Part shown: piece by piece, positions 35,431 through 48,069 of the stretch
How the letters are laid out: every line of letters begins with the position of its first letter
How positions within the stretch are numbered: the first letter of the stretch is position 1
NCBI RefSeq assembly: GCF_027596085.1
Contig: NC_072453.1
Location: 11,472,914 to 11,536,913, forward strand
Length of the DNA stretch: 64,000 nt
Direction of reading: 5' to 3'
Source: Anoplopoma fimbria
Taxonomy: Eukaryota > Chordata > Actinopteri > Perciformes > Anoplopomatidae
Notes under the pieces: generated by a model
Told to the model about the DNA's origin: nothing
The model's database searches: none
What the model saw: only the letters and a program-made list of their open reading frames with translations
Made by a program: the position numbers and the translations under genes

Positions 35431-36408
35431 TAATATTTTTTAAAAATCACAATACTATAACGAATACAAAAAGAAAATACATATGGTATGAAATATTATA
35501 TAATATATTGTGTAGCTTAGCTGCTTTTTTCTAGCGTTTTTTTTTGTATTTATATTTTTTGTCATATGTCAGGCCCCCTGTTACTTTAAAGACCTTGACA
35601 ATTCATTTTTTATTTAATCAGCTTCTTTTCATAAGCAACTGGATTCTACGTTGGCAGTATTTTCTACCACTTATAATACAGTTTTGATTATTTCAGAAGA
35701 GATTACTACATTTCTTTTTAAAGTTTATTGCTTTTTAAATTGATGCATTGAACTTGTTAGCAAATTTAGCATATTTCCACATCAATCAGTTACAGAGCAC
35801 CGTGATGATTCATTAGGAGTCTTTTTGTTTTTGTGTTACCTAATGAATGTACGTCAAGTATTCTCTGTTTTTGGTCTCCACCTCCAAATCCTGAGAGAAA
35901 TATCTGTCTCTTTAGCTGATAAATGCTCCACTTTGTTCAACTGACTATAAATTAGTCTCTGTTCTGTTTGCTACTGAGCAGGTAGTGAACCGTGGCTTTT
36001 TACAGCTTTTACTCTGAAAACAACGCTATGAGAGCAGTGAGAACCAAAGCAAGTTAACAATGAGCTGAAACTCACTATGAAGCTTTGTAAAGCTAAGTGG
36101 AGATGCAGATTCTGCTGGTTGTTCTCAGTCAAGGAGTTTTAACGACCTCTGACCTTTGAGAGGAGCCTCAGGACTTAAAGGTCAAGGCCGAAAACTGAAA
36201 GTGATGGAACTTAAACTATTTATTGCTCCTCCACCCTGAAACAGCCTCCCATAAAATGCAAAATGAGTGCACATCTTTAGAAAGAGCCTGTTTTAAATAT
36301 ATTATCTCTTTTATTTCCACTTTACCTTTTCTCATTTCTGTTTGTAATTGTTTTAAAAAGTGCTATTTAAAATAAAGTCAGTTGATTTTTGTGTCTCTCC
36401 TGCTGCAG

Positions 36409-36648
36409 TGTTCTGGAGATGCTGAGCTACTCCAAGTTCTCTAACCTGGAGACATGGCTATGCATGCCGTCCTCGCTGCTACTGCCCAGGGCCCCGGACT
36501 CCACCCGCACCTCCTCCTCCTCGTCCTCCTCCTCACATGCATCCAACCACTCCTCACATTCCCAGCCGTCCTCCTCCTCTTCGTCACCGGCCTCCAACTG
36601 CCGTCGCTCCTCCTGCAGCGATCTAGGAGAGACGGACACACCACTCAG
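36409..36648 (+). CDS. ankfn1: ankfn1-like gene, exon 2 (Ser-rich)
   Basis: Acceptor TCCTGCTGCAG, donor CAGGTCGGT, 240 bases, phases 2 in and 2 out. It encodes VLEMLSYSKFSNLETWLCMP, SSLLLPRAPDSTRTS, then a long Ser/His/Asn low-complexity run (a TCC-rich stretch) and CRRSSCSDLGETDTPL. The non-repetitive start looks like genuinely conserved protein. Ser-rich N-terminal regions are typical of scaffold proteins; no catalytic domain is visible. Minus-strand Glu-rich frames over this exon are shadows of the TCC run. Confidence 0.7.
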
Positions 36649-37573
36649 GTCGGTTCAGAGGTGTTTCTGCTTGTTTAATGAAGTTCGGACAATATTTAGC
36701 TTTACTGCAGATTATTTTCTAGTGATTATGAGAGACTTTTATCATGATAAAAGACTGATTAATCAAGATGATTTATGCAATTTTGAGAACATCTGCATGG
36801 ACAAAAATCTGTGCTCACAAGGCCGATTAACAAAAAATGTCTGCAGACAGGCAGCTACTAAACTTACACAGTTTAGTAGTTTAGTTAGTTTGCAATAGGC
36901 TGTAATGTAGTGTTTACCAAAACTACTACTTTTTTATTCATAAGTTAAGTCTTTTAATGTGAAATCTTTATGATTACCTGTAGACATTTAGTTGGTACAT
37001 TTTTAAATTAAAAATAATGTATTTTTATGCAAACACAGTCAATGCAGACAATAACAGTGTTAAATAAATGTTAATAATACATGTATTTGCAGACATTTTG
37101 TTAAATTGATCAAATTCTAAAGTAAAAGCCAAATCATGATATGTTTCCTGCTTGATAGACTCCATTCATGGTGTTTTACACAATATTTATCACATGTAGA
37201 AGTAGTTGTGTTAAGAATAAAACAGAGTCTCTTGAAGAGACAATCAATATTTGGCAAAGCGTGTTTATGAATCCTAATCTGTCTGCTGTGGTAATCGAAC
37301 AGTAAATCTCGCCTCCAATCTCATCAGTTCCTCCAGAAGACCTCAACCTTTAAAAACACATCATGAACATATAGTTTCATTTCTCTTAAAATACTCTTTT
37401 TCCTGAAACAGCTGCTCAATGTATTTTGTGTTGTTTAAGACACAGTAGAACGCTTGTTTGAATGTTTTTTGCAGACTGGAACGACATCAGAAGTTAAAAG
37501 TTCTGATGTCTCCTTTTAGATGGTGTTTAAGTAGAGAGACTCGGCTGCAGCAGCTCCCTAACATAAAGGAATC

Positions 37574-37622
37574 CCCTCCTCCTCCTCCTCCTCCTCCTCC
37601 TCCTCCTCCTCCTCCTCCTCCT
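37574..37622. repeat. (CCT)n trinucleotide array
   Basis: About 16 units; spurious poly-Pro and poly-Gly frames cross it. Confidence 0.95.
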
Positions 37623-38032
37623 GCCAGTAGAAACATTGTTCCTGGGTTGTTGTAGCTCATAAAGTATTTGTCTGGCTCCATGGTGATGGAAGTTATGTAG
37701 AGAGAGATAAGCCAAGAGCTGCAGGGGAAACGTCCTGCTAGTACAAAGGAAGTGTGGTCATTATGAGAGAGAGGACTCTTTAAGAAGAGGTTTACTGGAT
37801 CTATCTGGACTCTTAAAAGGGAAAAGGGAAGTTTAGAAGACGTGTTTCCCCTCACGAAGGCTCTGCATCAACCAGCAGATCAAACTAAAATGACAACAGT
37901 GTACACATAAAAAGTAAACCCAACACTAGTCTACCGCTCAAAGGATCAGCTGAGGGTTTCCTTTCATTTGACACAAAGGCCTCCAGACCGATTAACTGAG
38001 ATATCTGAAGCACTTGACTGTTGATACCCACC

Positions 38033-38144
<112 letters not shown>

Positions 38145-38877
38145 GTGAGGTTAGGTAACACCCCTGTTGGTCTCTGAACACCTGAGCAGACCTCGTCCTT
38201 CATCAGTGGACCTCCTCTTCAGTCCTGTGTGATTCTGTTTCCTGTTCGGACCCTCTAAACCTTTTATTCCTACTTTTAAAAAGTAAACCATAAACTAATT
38301 TGCTGCGAAGACACGTCAGGATGAAAACCTGAAGAAGTGAAGCAGGTCGGTCTCAGATGTGGACTTGGACTCAGCTGCTGGACTTGGTCTTGAGGAGGAA
38401 GAGGAGGGTCAGGGGGTCATGGAGGAGCTGCAGCTACGTGGTCTCAAAGGAGAGGTATCAGGACAACTGGACGTTAACGTGTTCACTTCCTGTTGGACTG
38501 TTGATGCTCAGTGTCGGGTTCACTACTGAATTAATCAGCTCAGAACATAGAAGCTGACGCGGTCCGTTTAATATCCATCCAGCAGCTTTTCATCGTGTCA
38601 CATGGTCTTCATCAGCTGATGAGCACTTTAATGTCTCTGAGGTCAAAGTTATAGGAGCAGAGTCTACTTCTGTGAGATACTGGTTGTTAATCTTAATCTC
38701 CATAAATTACCATGTGATCATCAGAGGCAAAAAAAGAAAACCTGATCAGGGATCTAAAAGTTATATTTATATTCTCGTCTTTTGTTCTCACCAGTTCCTC
38801 TCCTGTGATGAACTCACCTGGTCGACTGTTACGTGTTTTAAAACTGATAACTGTTCTCTGCTCTTTGATCTCTGCAG

Positions 38878-39086
38878 GTCGTCAGAGAGCGACTCCACCT
38901 TCCTCACCCCCGCTCTGGAGAAGGAGATGCCGTTTCTGGCCACGTCGCTCCTCCCCATCCTCTCCTCCACCCCCGCCGAAGCAGGAGCCTCCACCTCCTC
39001 CCTCGCCGCCGGCGGTGGTGTCAGCGTCAGGAAGCGGCGGCGGCGGCTCGCTGCCAGTCCTGGAGGACTCCACTGGAACTCTGCAG
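38878..39086 (+). CDS. ankfn1: ankfn1-like gene, exon 3
   Basis: Acceptor GATCTCTGCAG, donor CAGGTAAGA, 209 bases, phase 2 in and 1 out, no stop. Encodes SSESDSTFLTPALEKEMPFL, an Ala/Ser-rich stretch, then VRKRRRRLAASPGGLHWNSA. The basic RKRRRR cluster could be a nuclear localisation or membrane-binding signal. Splicing phases agree with both neighbours, which is the main evidence. Confidence 0.75.
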
Positions 39087-39462
39087 GTAAGAACAGAAAC
39101 AAAGGACCAATGACAAACCAGCTCCACACAACACATCACCTGATGTTTATCATGGGGTGGATGGAATATCAGAAACACACTGTGCAGTTCAACAACCACA
39201 TCAGAGTAGGAAAACAGAAAGCCATGACCTTCGTGAAGAAACATTAGTGGCAACAAGCAGCTCTTTAAGAGGATGTTTAATGACGAAGAGGAGTTTCTGC
39301 AGCATTCTCCATCAATACTGGACCAGTTTAATATGACTCATTAAAGAGTCCTCTTTGTGTTTTCCTTTAGGTCACATGTTCAGTGTTTGTCTCTCTGGGT
39401 CCATATGTAGAATCACCTGTAACCTGCTGGTGTTCTACTCCTCTATCAGATTTTCTTGACTT

Positions 39463-39535
39463 TAAGATTCAAGAGATTTATTTGCCATCTGCACCGTGAA
39501 AAGTACATTGGATTATTTGAGGAATGCTCAAAGGA
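39463..39535 (+). mobile_element. Interspersed repeat end
   Basis: AAGATTCAAGAGATTTATTT then GCACCGTGAAAAGTACATTG; same kind of end as 21208-21275. Probably a fish SINE/LINE tail; family uncertain. Confidence 0.45.
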
Positions 39536-41280
39536 AAAACATGAAAAAAACCGTGTTAATTATTTGTATTTTTCCTCACAAAATAATGAATAAGAACCAA
39601 AAAGAGAATCTATAGGAGTACTAGTATCACTGGTGGACGTGTCCTCGTCCTCTCTGACCGGTGGCTTGTTTATTCTGTCCTGGGGTTTCTGCTTCCTGTC
39701 CTTTAGCTCCACCCTTCTGGAGAATGTTAATGAGCTTCCTGTTGATCTGATCACAGTCAGGCTCCTCGTCTTTAGATCAGAAACCTCTCGTCCTCGTTAA
39801 AACAGATCCGTGTCCATTTGGGGCGACTCGTCACAGACCATATGTGTCCATGAGCTGTGGTCGTTTATGATCACTGAGTGAATTTAAATAACTTTTGATT
39901 CCTGAAGAGGTAGAAAAATCCTGTAATTTAGTGGAAAAAAGCCAGAATAATCATCATTCTATGGATCATAAATATGTATTTCCCTTCTCTCCTGTTCTTT
40001 TAACCCCCTGAACCCCAGAAAACGCCCGTTTATCACAGCCAGAAGCTTAAAAATATAATTATCCTCAGAATGTCATCTGTCGGACAGTCCTTGAACATGT
40101 TTGACGAACGCTGACGAAAAAGCAGCCAAATCGAAGCTTTAATTGTGATATTTCATCAAAAACATTTTATTCTACATGTCTCATTTAAAATCTAGCCCTG
40201 AATAAAACGTTTGCTTAGAAAATGATTTGTAATCAAAACAAAAAGATATTTCTCTAACACAGACTGTCTTTTAATTTCATCATATTCAACACCTTGACCG
40301 TCATCTCCCATGGAGTCCTCGGGGTTATTTCATTCATTTCATACCAGATTACAGGTTTTCAGTGTGACTTTGTGCTCTTTTCTGAAAATCCTCCTGCGGA
40401 ATGTGGAGAGTCTGTTCGATGTGAATTTAGGATTTTCCCAGCTTCCCGTCTGTCAGTAAATCACGTGGAGAGAAGATCCATCTACTGTTTGATTTGTCTC
40501 TCTGGTTTCTTCCTCTTGTCATCTGCATTATTTGTTATTTTTCTCCTCGTGGTGTTTTAAAGCCTCTCTGAGGAATCTGTGCTCTCTTACAGTTTGTCTT
40601 CTCAACAGTTTTATTCTCTCCGTGCAGTTAGTCGTCCCTGTTTTTAATAGACTTCCAGCTGATTGAGAGTTGAAGCTCACACACGTTTGTTTTACTGTTA
40701 TTTAAAAAATAAAGATAATGCAGCTTTCCTTGGGTTCGGCTGCCTGCAGATGATTTAAACATCCCGAATACCAAACATACTGTCAGCTCAACTTCCCGTG
40801 ACAGAAATACGACCTCAGAGCTTTCAGATCTCTGAGCTGCGTCACACTGCGACCTTTGACCTCATCTTCTGAGTCCACATGTTGTCTAAAGCAAAGAGGG
40901 AGCGTCTGCTGTGAGTGTGTTTGTCAAACCAGATTTTAATCTGTCAAAATGAAATACACTGATGCCGACAATAAGCTGTGAAATGGATCTGAAGCTCGTC
41001 TACTTTGACTTTACAGGACGTCCAGTCCTCTTAATGTATTTCTATGTTCATTCATGGAGTCAGACATTTTGGAAGAGTTGGAGCTTTTCTTGAATCAGCT
41101 TCCATCAGTGTTCTTGGTCTCATCTATAGTTTGTTTGATGATGTTGGAGTCAGACATCTTCTTTATTTCATCATAGTCAGTCTGGATGTTTGTTTACTTC
41201 TGTCCACCAGAGGGAGATGTAACTCCATCTGATTTATATTAATAATTTTAATAATAATAATAATATAATAATAATAAGAA

Positions 41281-41418
41281 AGTTAGTCCTGACAATCTGA
41301 TAAAGACGAGAACATGACTGACCTTCACCTGTCAGACTGACAGCAGGGGGAGAAGGACGAGAGGGGAGGAGATCAGACAGACTGCTGGTCTCACAACCAG
41401 AGAGAGAGATGGTCCGAT

Positions 41419-41472
<54 letters not shown>

Positions 41473-41521
41473 GTTGTGAGACCAGCGGTCTCTGTCTGTC
41501 TCTCTCTGGTTGTGAGACCAG

Positions 41522-41559
<38 letters not shown>

Positions 41560-41576
41560 GGTTGTGAGACCAGCTC

Positions 41577-41617
<41 letters not shown>

Positions 41618-41633
41618 GGTTGTGAGACCAGCG

Positions 41634-41667
<34 letters not shown>

Positions 41668-41683
41668 GGTTGTGAGACCAGCG

Positions 41684-41730
<47 letters not shown>

Positions 41731-41743
41731 TGTGAGACCAGCG

Positions 41744-41833
<90 letters not shown>

Positions 41834-41957
41834 GGTTGTGAGACCAGCGGTCTGTCTGTCTCTCTCTCTCTCGTCCTTGTCTCCCTCCTGTCAGTCTGAC
41901 AGCTGAACGTCAATCATTTCATGATTTCATGGTTTTTGCAGATTGTCAGTCAAAGTC
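41281..41957. repeat. Long imperfect inverted repeat with CT/TCTG minisatellite core
   Basis: Left arm words GACAATCTG, CTGTCAGACTGACAG, GGAGAAGGACGA and CTGGTCTCACAACCAGAGAG return in reverse complement on the right (CTCTCTGGTTGTGAGACCAG, TCGTCCTTGTCTCC, CTGTCAGTCTGACAG, CAGATTGTC). Between them GGTTGTGAGACCAGCGGTCT recurs about seven times (41471 to 41851), separated by CT and TCTG arrays of changing length. Confidence 0.88.
41744..41812. repeat. (TCTG)n microsatellite
   Basis: About 17 units inside the large inverted repeat. Confidence 0.95.
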
Positions 41958-42307
41958 AGGTCAGACATGATGTGAGGACGTTCAGAGACACAAAGTCCTC
42001 ACATGAGGCAAAATGAAGTATCCCCACCTTCAGAGAGAGACGGGGTCATAGTTCCTCTTATGATGACAGGAAGTGACACTACACAAGGTCATATCCAGAG
42101 AGGACATTAATGAGACCTGTCGTGTCATATTCAAAATTATTTGTCTGTTCTGTAGCTGTTTGAATGTTTCTTTAGTTTAATCTGTGATGATCTCCCATTA
42201 TATTTCCGTCTGTCACTGTGTTACATTACACGTTGGTCCCCGACCAATCACACTTTCACAGTATGCATGATGTCATCAGATCAAAACACATCAGACTTGT
42301 GGACGTT

Positions 42308-42710
42308 ATGAAGCCTTGAGTTCAACAATTTGGCACTTACCGGCTTTTTTCGCAACCAGTGAACAGGAAGTGACCATATTAGGACTGAGGAGGAGTGACG
42401 TAGAGACGCCGTATACGTCTCTGGTGTTGACCTGTCAATCCGTGTGTAGCCCCGCCCTAAAGCATACCCCACACCCATGGTCTATTTGACTTTAAATGGA
42501 ACATAATTTACTAAATGAACATCATGCTGTATTGAAGAAGACTTGAAACTAGAGATTGAGACCATAAACTCATGTTTACAATGTTTACTGAGGGAATAAA
42601 TCAAGAGAGAAGTAGAGTCATTTTCTCATAGACTTCTATACAACCAGAGGAGTCGCCCCCTGATGGACAGTAGAGAGAATGCAGCTTTAACACATGAAGC
42701 TTTGGATTCA
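42308..42710 (+). mobile_element. Dispersed repeat family, copy B (fullest copy)
   Basis: Starts with ATGAAGCCTTGAGTTCAACA. It includes a GAACAGGAAGTGACCA segment, GTGTAGCCCCGCCCTAAAG, the conserved GAACATCATGCTGTATTGAA core, GAGTCGCCCCCTGATGGACA, and ends near ATGCAGCTTTAACACATGAA. It is nearly identical to copy D over the right half. No coding capacity. Confidence 0.85.
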
Positions 42711-42941
42711 CGTGTATGTTGAGCTCACCTTTTCAAACACTGTGTAACATTGTTTTATTCTCAATGAATAGAGGTTTAAATACAAATAAAAGCACTGACT
42801 TTGTGTTATTATTCCAAGTTTTGTAATGAGTCAGTTCCTTCAAAATAAAAGCTCAGAGTAGCTGCAGAATAAACACCTCCAGGGAGCCGAACCTCCTGCT
42901 GAAGTTTTAATGCTGCAGGTCAGCTGGACTGACACCTGATC

Positions 42942-42942
<1 letters not shown>

Positions 42943-43039
<97 letters not shown>

Positions 43040-43051
43040 ACTCACACACAC
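42943..43051. repeat. (CA)n microsatellite
   Basis: About 45 clean units followed by CACTCACACACTCACA variants. Confidence 0.97.
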
Positions 43052-43588
43052 TATCAGTGAATGGAAACATGAAACCAGCAGAAGAAGATGGAGGTTCTGT
43101 GTTATGACAGAAATCCCTTCAGTAGTCTGTCTATCTGACCCGCTGCTTTCATCTTTTCATCTTTATATTTATTCTGAGAGCAGACTTTGGCCTTTTCATT
43201 TATTATTTATTATTCAAAGAAGGTCCTCAAGGAAAAAAAGCAAAATGTCTGTAACTGATGATGTAGTTTAATGAATAAATGAATTTTGCAACATTCAAAT
43301 ATTTGTATTTGTTAAGATTTAAAGAGCACTTTGTATAAAAACACAAATGATATGGTAACACCATATTATTATAAATGTCAGTAGTTATTGTGATACAGTA
43401 AATGTTTATAAAATAATACGTAAAAGATTAATAATATTTACATACAAAAAATGATTGTGTCAAACAGAACTTATTCTTAATGTTTAGTGACTTTGTTTTC
43501 TGTACTTTTGTACCTGTACAGGTGTGTGTGTTTGTGTGTCTGTGTGGTGTTCAGTAACAGCAGGGTGTCTCTGGTTTCTCTCGTCCAG

Positions 43589-43841
43589 GTTTTTTGCAAC
43601 GGGACTTCTGGTCACCTGATCGTTCTCCGGTGTCGGGGGGGAACACGACAGCCGGAGGAGGCGGAGCGAGGAGCCTCCCCCTCGCCGAAGGGGGCGGGCG
43701 TCGTGGGCCGGCGAACGAGGCGCCCTGAGGAAGACAGTTTCGGTTGACGACCGGCTCCTGCAGCCGGCGGTCGGAGAGACACCTCACCTGAGACTGCTGA
43801 GTCGACTGGAGAGGGGCAGGAAGAAGATCCACAACGTCCAT
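43589..43841 (+). CDS. ankfn1: ankfn1-like gene, exon 4, apparent frameshift
   Basis: Acceptor TCTCGTCCAG, donor CATGTGAGTT. From the incoming phase it reads FLQRDFWSPDRSPVSG, then the frame breaks at a run of seven G (43635-43641). Downstream, the good frame is RRRGRASWAGERGALRKTVS and VDDRLLQPAVGETPHLRLLS, RLERGRKKIHNVH. One extra G would join both parts, and the 253-base exon would become 254, which is what the flanking splice phases need. This is typical of a homopolymer error in the assembly; a real lesion is the alternative. The LLSRLERGRKK end suggests a conserved basic helix. Confidence 0.72.
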
Positions 43842-44119
43842 GTGAGTTCTTCTCTACGTTTATTATCTCACCACGAGAGAAAAGGAAGCCTCTTTATTGT
43901 TTATTCTTAGCTTTTATTTTTATTGGTTGTATAAAGCAGGTGGTATTCAGTGTGTTTGATAGAAGACTGAACTAAACAAGAACATGAGAGGACTCAGGAC
44001 GCTCTGCCATCTTTGTTGCATGAGTGTTAAATAATATAAAAAACCCTAAAAAACTTTCAGGGGTCAGAAGCAAAGACTGTTTATAAGAAGTCAACTTAGT
44101 TATCCGTTGGTTTGTGGAT

Positions 44120-44825
44120 GACTTTTTTGATGCCTCAAGTTCAGCATTTTGGGCATCGTCCGCTTGGTTTCAAGCCACCGCCATCATGGTTTTGGCCCTC
44201 TCCAAGTTTTTTTTGGTGCTGTTAAAGTATTTGTTTTTTGTTTTGTTTTGGCCTTCTTGTTTTTTGTCGTTGTCATATTGGTTTTGTCTGTTGCCATCTT
44301 GTTTTTGGTCAGTAGCTATCTTTGTTTTGGGGCCATCACCATCTTGGTTTTTTTTCAGTTGCCATCTTGATTTTGGTCCATCGCCATCTTGGTTTTTGTC
44401 TGTTGCCATCTTGCTTTTTGTCTGTAGCCATCTTGGTTTTTGTTTGTAGCCATCCTGGTTTTTGTCCGTTGCCATCTTGGTTTTGTTTGTTGCCATCTTG
44501 CTTTTTGTCCATTGCCATCTTGTTTTTTTGTCCGTTGCCATCTTGGTTTTTGCCCATCGCCATATTTTTTTTGGTCTGTGGCCATCTTGGTTTTTGGCCA
44601 TCACCATCTTGGTTTTTCAGTTGCCATCTTGTTTCTGGTCAGTTGCCATCTTTGTTTTGAGGCCATCACCATCATGGTTTTTGTCCATAACCATCATGGT
44701 GTTGGTCGCTGCCATTTTGTTTTTTGGCCCTCACCATATTGTTTGTTTGCTTTTTTACAAGCAGAGGAGTCGCCCCGTGATGAACAGTAGAGAGAATGCA
44801 ACTTTAAAGCTTTTCAGGTTGCCTC
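44120..44825 (+). mobile_element. Dispersed repeat family, copy C, interrupted by a minisatellite
   Basis: The left end (TGCCTCAAGTTCAGCATTTT, then ACCGCCATCATGG) and the right end (GAGTCGCCCCGTGATGAACA, GAGAATGCAACTTTAAAG) match copies B and D. The roughly 230-base middle of the element is missing and replaced by an array of its own GCCATCTTGG motif. Confidence 0.75.
44275..44745 (+). repeat. GCCATCTTGGTTTTTGTC minisatellite
   Basis: About 20 imperfect units of roughly 19-27 bases, each with GCCATCTTG then a T-rich part (TTTTTGTCCGTT and the like). Open frames in several phases (for example NQDGNGQKPRW repeats on the minus strand) are artefacts of a unit length that often preserves frame. 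Confidence 0.9.
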
Positions 44826-45884
44826 CCGATGAGGAGGCAGGATCTATCAAAAAACATTTGATATAAAAACAATATCAAATGTTTTTAATCAGCTTTAATT
44901 AGAATAATTAATGATTGGTTTGTTTATTTGTTTGTTATGCGCAGAGATGATCTGCTTTATTTGAGAATTAATGTGAAATTTGGAAATGGTTCAGAACAAC
45001 CCTGCTGTTTTATGATTCATGGTTGTCTTTTATATTCTGGCTCGTGTTTCAGAATGTTTGTTATTGAGCTTCTTTTTAAACTCTCTGTACGATCATTGGG
45101 TTGAGTTTTACTGTTGTGGGCCCCGTTGTAGCCGAGGACCCATTGAACCTCTCCAGTTACTCTCTCATGTTTGCAGTGAGTCACAGGCCGACTCACAGGC
45201 TGCTCTCCAGATGGACGAATAACTCAGCTCAGATTAGAAGCTGACACCAAATTCACAACTTTAGGCTGTAAAGATGGAAAAAGTAACTGTCGTCTCTGAG
45301 CTGAACTGAAGGACGAAGATCACAATCATGTTGAAGAAGTTGACAACCTTTGACTTTTTCATTATAGTTATCACTTTATTACATAAAACATCTTTGTAAT
45401 CTAACAGATAGAATTAAGTTTTACCATCAAAGCTGTTCTCAGCTTCTGTTCCTCATCTTAAATGTTTAGCGTCTGTAGATCAGTTCTGACAACCACAGAG
45501 AGGAAGAGACCTGCAATCAGATACAGCAGCTTATTGATTAGATTATGATTGTGATAAATTGATAAGGTCCTTTTAGAAACAGTGTTTTCATTTCATAGTT
45601 CATCGAGTAGAAAGCTCTGTTGTTATACTTTAACAGATTGAACGGATCCTTAAAAACATAACAAATCATGGCCAATATGTCCAAATAACAACTCTCAAAT
45701 ATAGATACGAGTATTTAGTTAGTTTGTGATCGTTGTTCAGTTAGCTGAGACGATTTATTCATTATTGCTTGATTGAAAGAATTTATTCAAAAGCAATTAT
45801 CTGGAATTATCAGAATATGAAATTCAAATGGGAAAACAGTAGCAGTCAGAGACTTTAGAATAAATGGACGTTTGTGGTTTGATG

Positions 45885-46190
45885 TTTTCAAGCCTCGAGT
45901 TTGCCGTTTTGGCCGTCGCCATCTTGGATTACCATCGTCGCCATGTTGGTTTTTTTGCAACCATAATGGACCTTAATGGACCATAATTTACTAAATGAAC
46001 ATCATGCTGTATTGAATAAGACTTGAAACTATAGATTGAGACCATAAACTCATGTTTACAATGTTTACTGAGGGAATAAATCAAGAGAGAAGTAGAGTCA
46101 TTTTCTCATAGACTTCTATACAACCAGAGGAGTCGCCCCCTGATGGACAGTAGAGAGAATGCAGCTTTAACACATGAAGCTTTGGTTGCA
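45885..46190 (+). mobile_element. Dispersed repeat family, copy D
   Basis: Left end CAAGCCTCGAGTTTGCCG, GTCGCCATCTTGGATT; right half from ACCATAATTTACTAAATGAA to ATGCAGCTTTAACACATGAA nearly identical to copy B. The middle (AGTGACC to CCCGCCC) is deleted. Confidence 0.85.
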
Positions 46191-47317
46191 GCTTCTTGGT
46201 TGCTGTACATTAAGATGGATTTCATGATGGAACGAAGAAGGAGAAAAGTGATTTTTTTCAGTGACCACATCTGGAGTAAAGGAGCTTTTATCGTTGTTGG
46301 TTTGGGTCTTTTAGAAACGTCTCCATCTAGAGTCCAGATGAGGCATCACCGTCAACATGTGGATGTAAACGTCTGGTTCCTGAGGGTCAAACATCAGATC
46401 TGTTAGTCAGTCTCACTCTGTGATGTGATGTGAGACTGAGTGGGCTGATGTAGGATGTGACTGAGTGATTTATTCATGTGACTCATTTCTGTCACTATTT
46501 CTATAATGTTCATCAGGATGTTGAAGGTTTTCATGCCTGAACACTGAAAGAGTTGTTGGTCCTCTTCTCAGCCTATTTAGCTCCTAATTTTGTTAGAAAT
46601 CATAATTATAGATTCATAATAATATGATCAAGTGTATAAATGAACAAGAATTATGATGTTTTTTTAGCTTTGGTCAGTAACTGACGCCGTCGCCTTTAAA
46701 AAAAAATAACGACATATATTTCTTCAAAACACGGATGTGAACATTTCTAAACCATAAATATGTTTTATATCAACATTTCTACATCCATGTTTATCAGTGT
46801 GACAATATATTAACGGCGCTTTAAACGTTAAGACACAAACCATTATCTCCTGGTTGAAAGTCCTTCATCCACCCAGACCTCTTTCCTATACAGACTTTGA
46901 TTTAACGTATTTGTGATCCATCAAACATGAAATGTAATCCATCAGATAATTAAACTCCCTTGTAAAAATAAATGAATTTAGTGTGGTTGTATGTCAACGT
47001 TATTTCTAGGAGACCAGGCTGCAGAAACGGGTCAGAAATTACACTTAAACTTCAGTTCATCACAGGTTTTGTTTTCCATTTCTCTTCTCTGCTAAACTGA
47101 AGGTCCAAGTAGAGATAAACCTTTTTAATTTAGACACCACCTTCACTTTTTCCTCCATCCAGCAGTTTAATTCCTTTCTCTGCTGCAGAGTTTATTCTCT
47201 GAACCTGATGGGGGTTTATTGTCGGAGGCTTTTATAAAATGATGCTGCAGTAAACTGTCTGTGGGGAGAAAAGCAGCCGTTCAGTTTTTACTGGTGTCTC
47301 TGCAGAGGCTGATTGAT

Positions 47318-47365
47318 TACTCTCTCTCTGTCTCTCTCTCTCTGTCTGTCTCTCTCTCTCTGTCT

Positions 47366-47402
<37 letters not shown>
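47318..47402. repeat. CT-rich microsatellite with TCTG units
   Basis: Imperfect (CT)n with interspersed GTCTGTCT; similar in make-up to the arrays at 41.4-41.9 kb. Confidence 0.9.
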
Positions 47403-47404
<2 letters not shown>

Positions 47405-48069
47405 AATCATGTGACTCACGCTGAGGATGTTGGCGAAACACATCATTACTGAACGCTCGCTCTGTAATCTGCAGTCATTTCCCACGTTCCCTCCTGGAAG
47501 TGGAGCGGACCAACAGATATCTGAGATCACACGGTCTCTCCTTGTCTGTTCAGTGAATTTAAAGAACAGTAACTGTAACTGTGATCTGATTACAGACCAG
47601 AACACGACTCTTTATCCTCTTCATCAACCAGAGAATCCACTGAGAGACACTTAACCCACTGTCCATCTGTTTTAAGATGTTTCATTAATTAGATCCTCTT
47701 TACATGAACAAAGCCTCAAGCAAATGTTAGCAGATATCAGCAGTGAAAAGTACTGCAATAACTATAGTATAAATACATCTTCATTTTAAGGAGAAAGACA
47801 GAAAGAACTTCAGTATTTCACCATCTTTTCCTAAACTTAACTAAGTAGTTTATTTTGAGGAAGGAAGTTTATTTTGACTTTATTCATGTAGTGAGCAGAA
47901 TTTGTCACGTGTCGCTGGACCTTTTGTAGGGAAACGCACTAAAAAATGAGGAATAACTATCCATAAGATATCATACAAACCATTGCATGAGGATTTTTAT
48001 GTCAGTCTGTAATGTCGTTCTTATTATAATATTTCTATGACTATTATATCATTTACCTTGAAACCTCTG

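Larger units (their letters stand above)
35164..36408 (+). other. Intron, ankfn1-like gene
   Basis: 1.2 kb; besides the pentamer array and the repeat fragment nothing recognisable. Confidence 0.6.
39087..43588 (+). other. Intron, ankfn1-like gene
   Basis: About 4.5 kb. Contains a short ATA repeat (41240-41278), the large CT-based inverted repeat (41281-41957), copy B of the dispersed repeat (42308-42710) and a (CA)n array (42943-43051). No other exon was recognised. Confidence 0.6.

Noticed and set aside
44170..44607. Long minus-strand frame with NQDGNGQKPRW-type repeats
   Set aside because: It follows the GCCATCTTGG minisatellite; other frames there are also open and unit lengths drift, so there is no sign of selection for protein.
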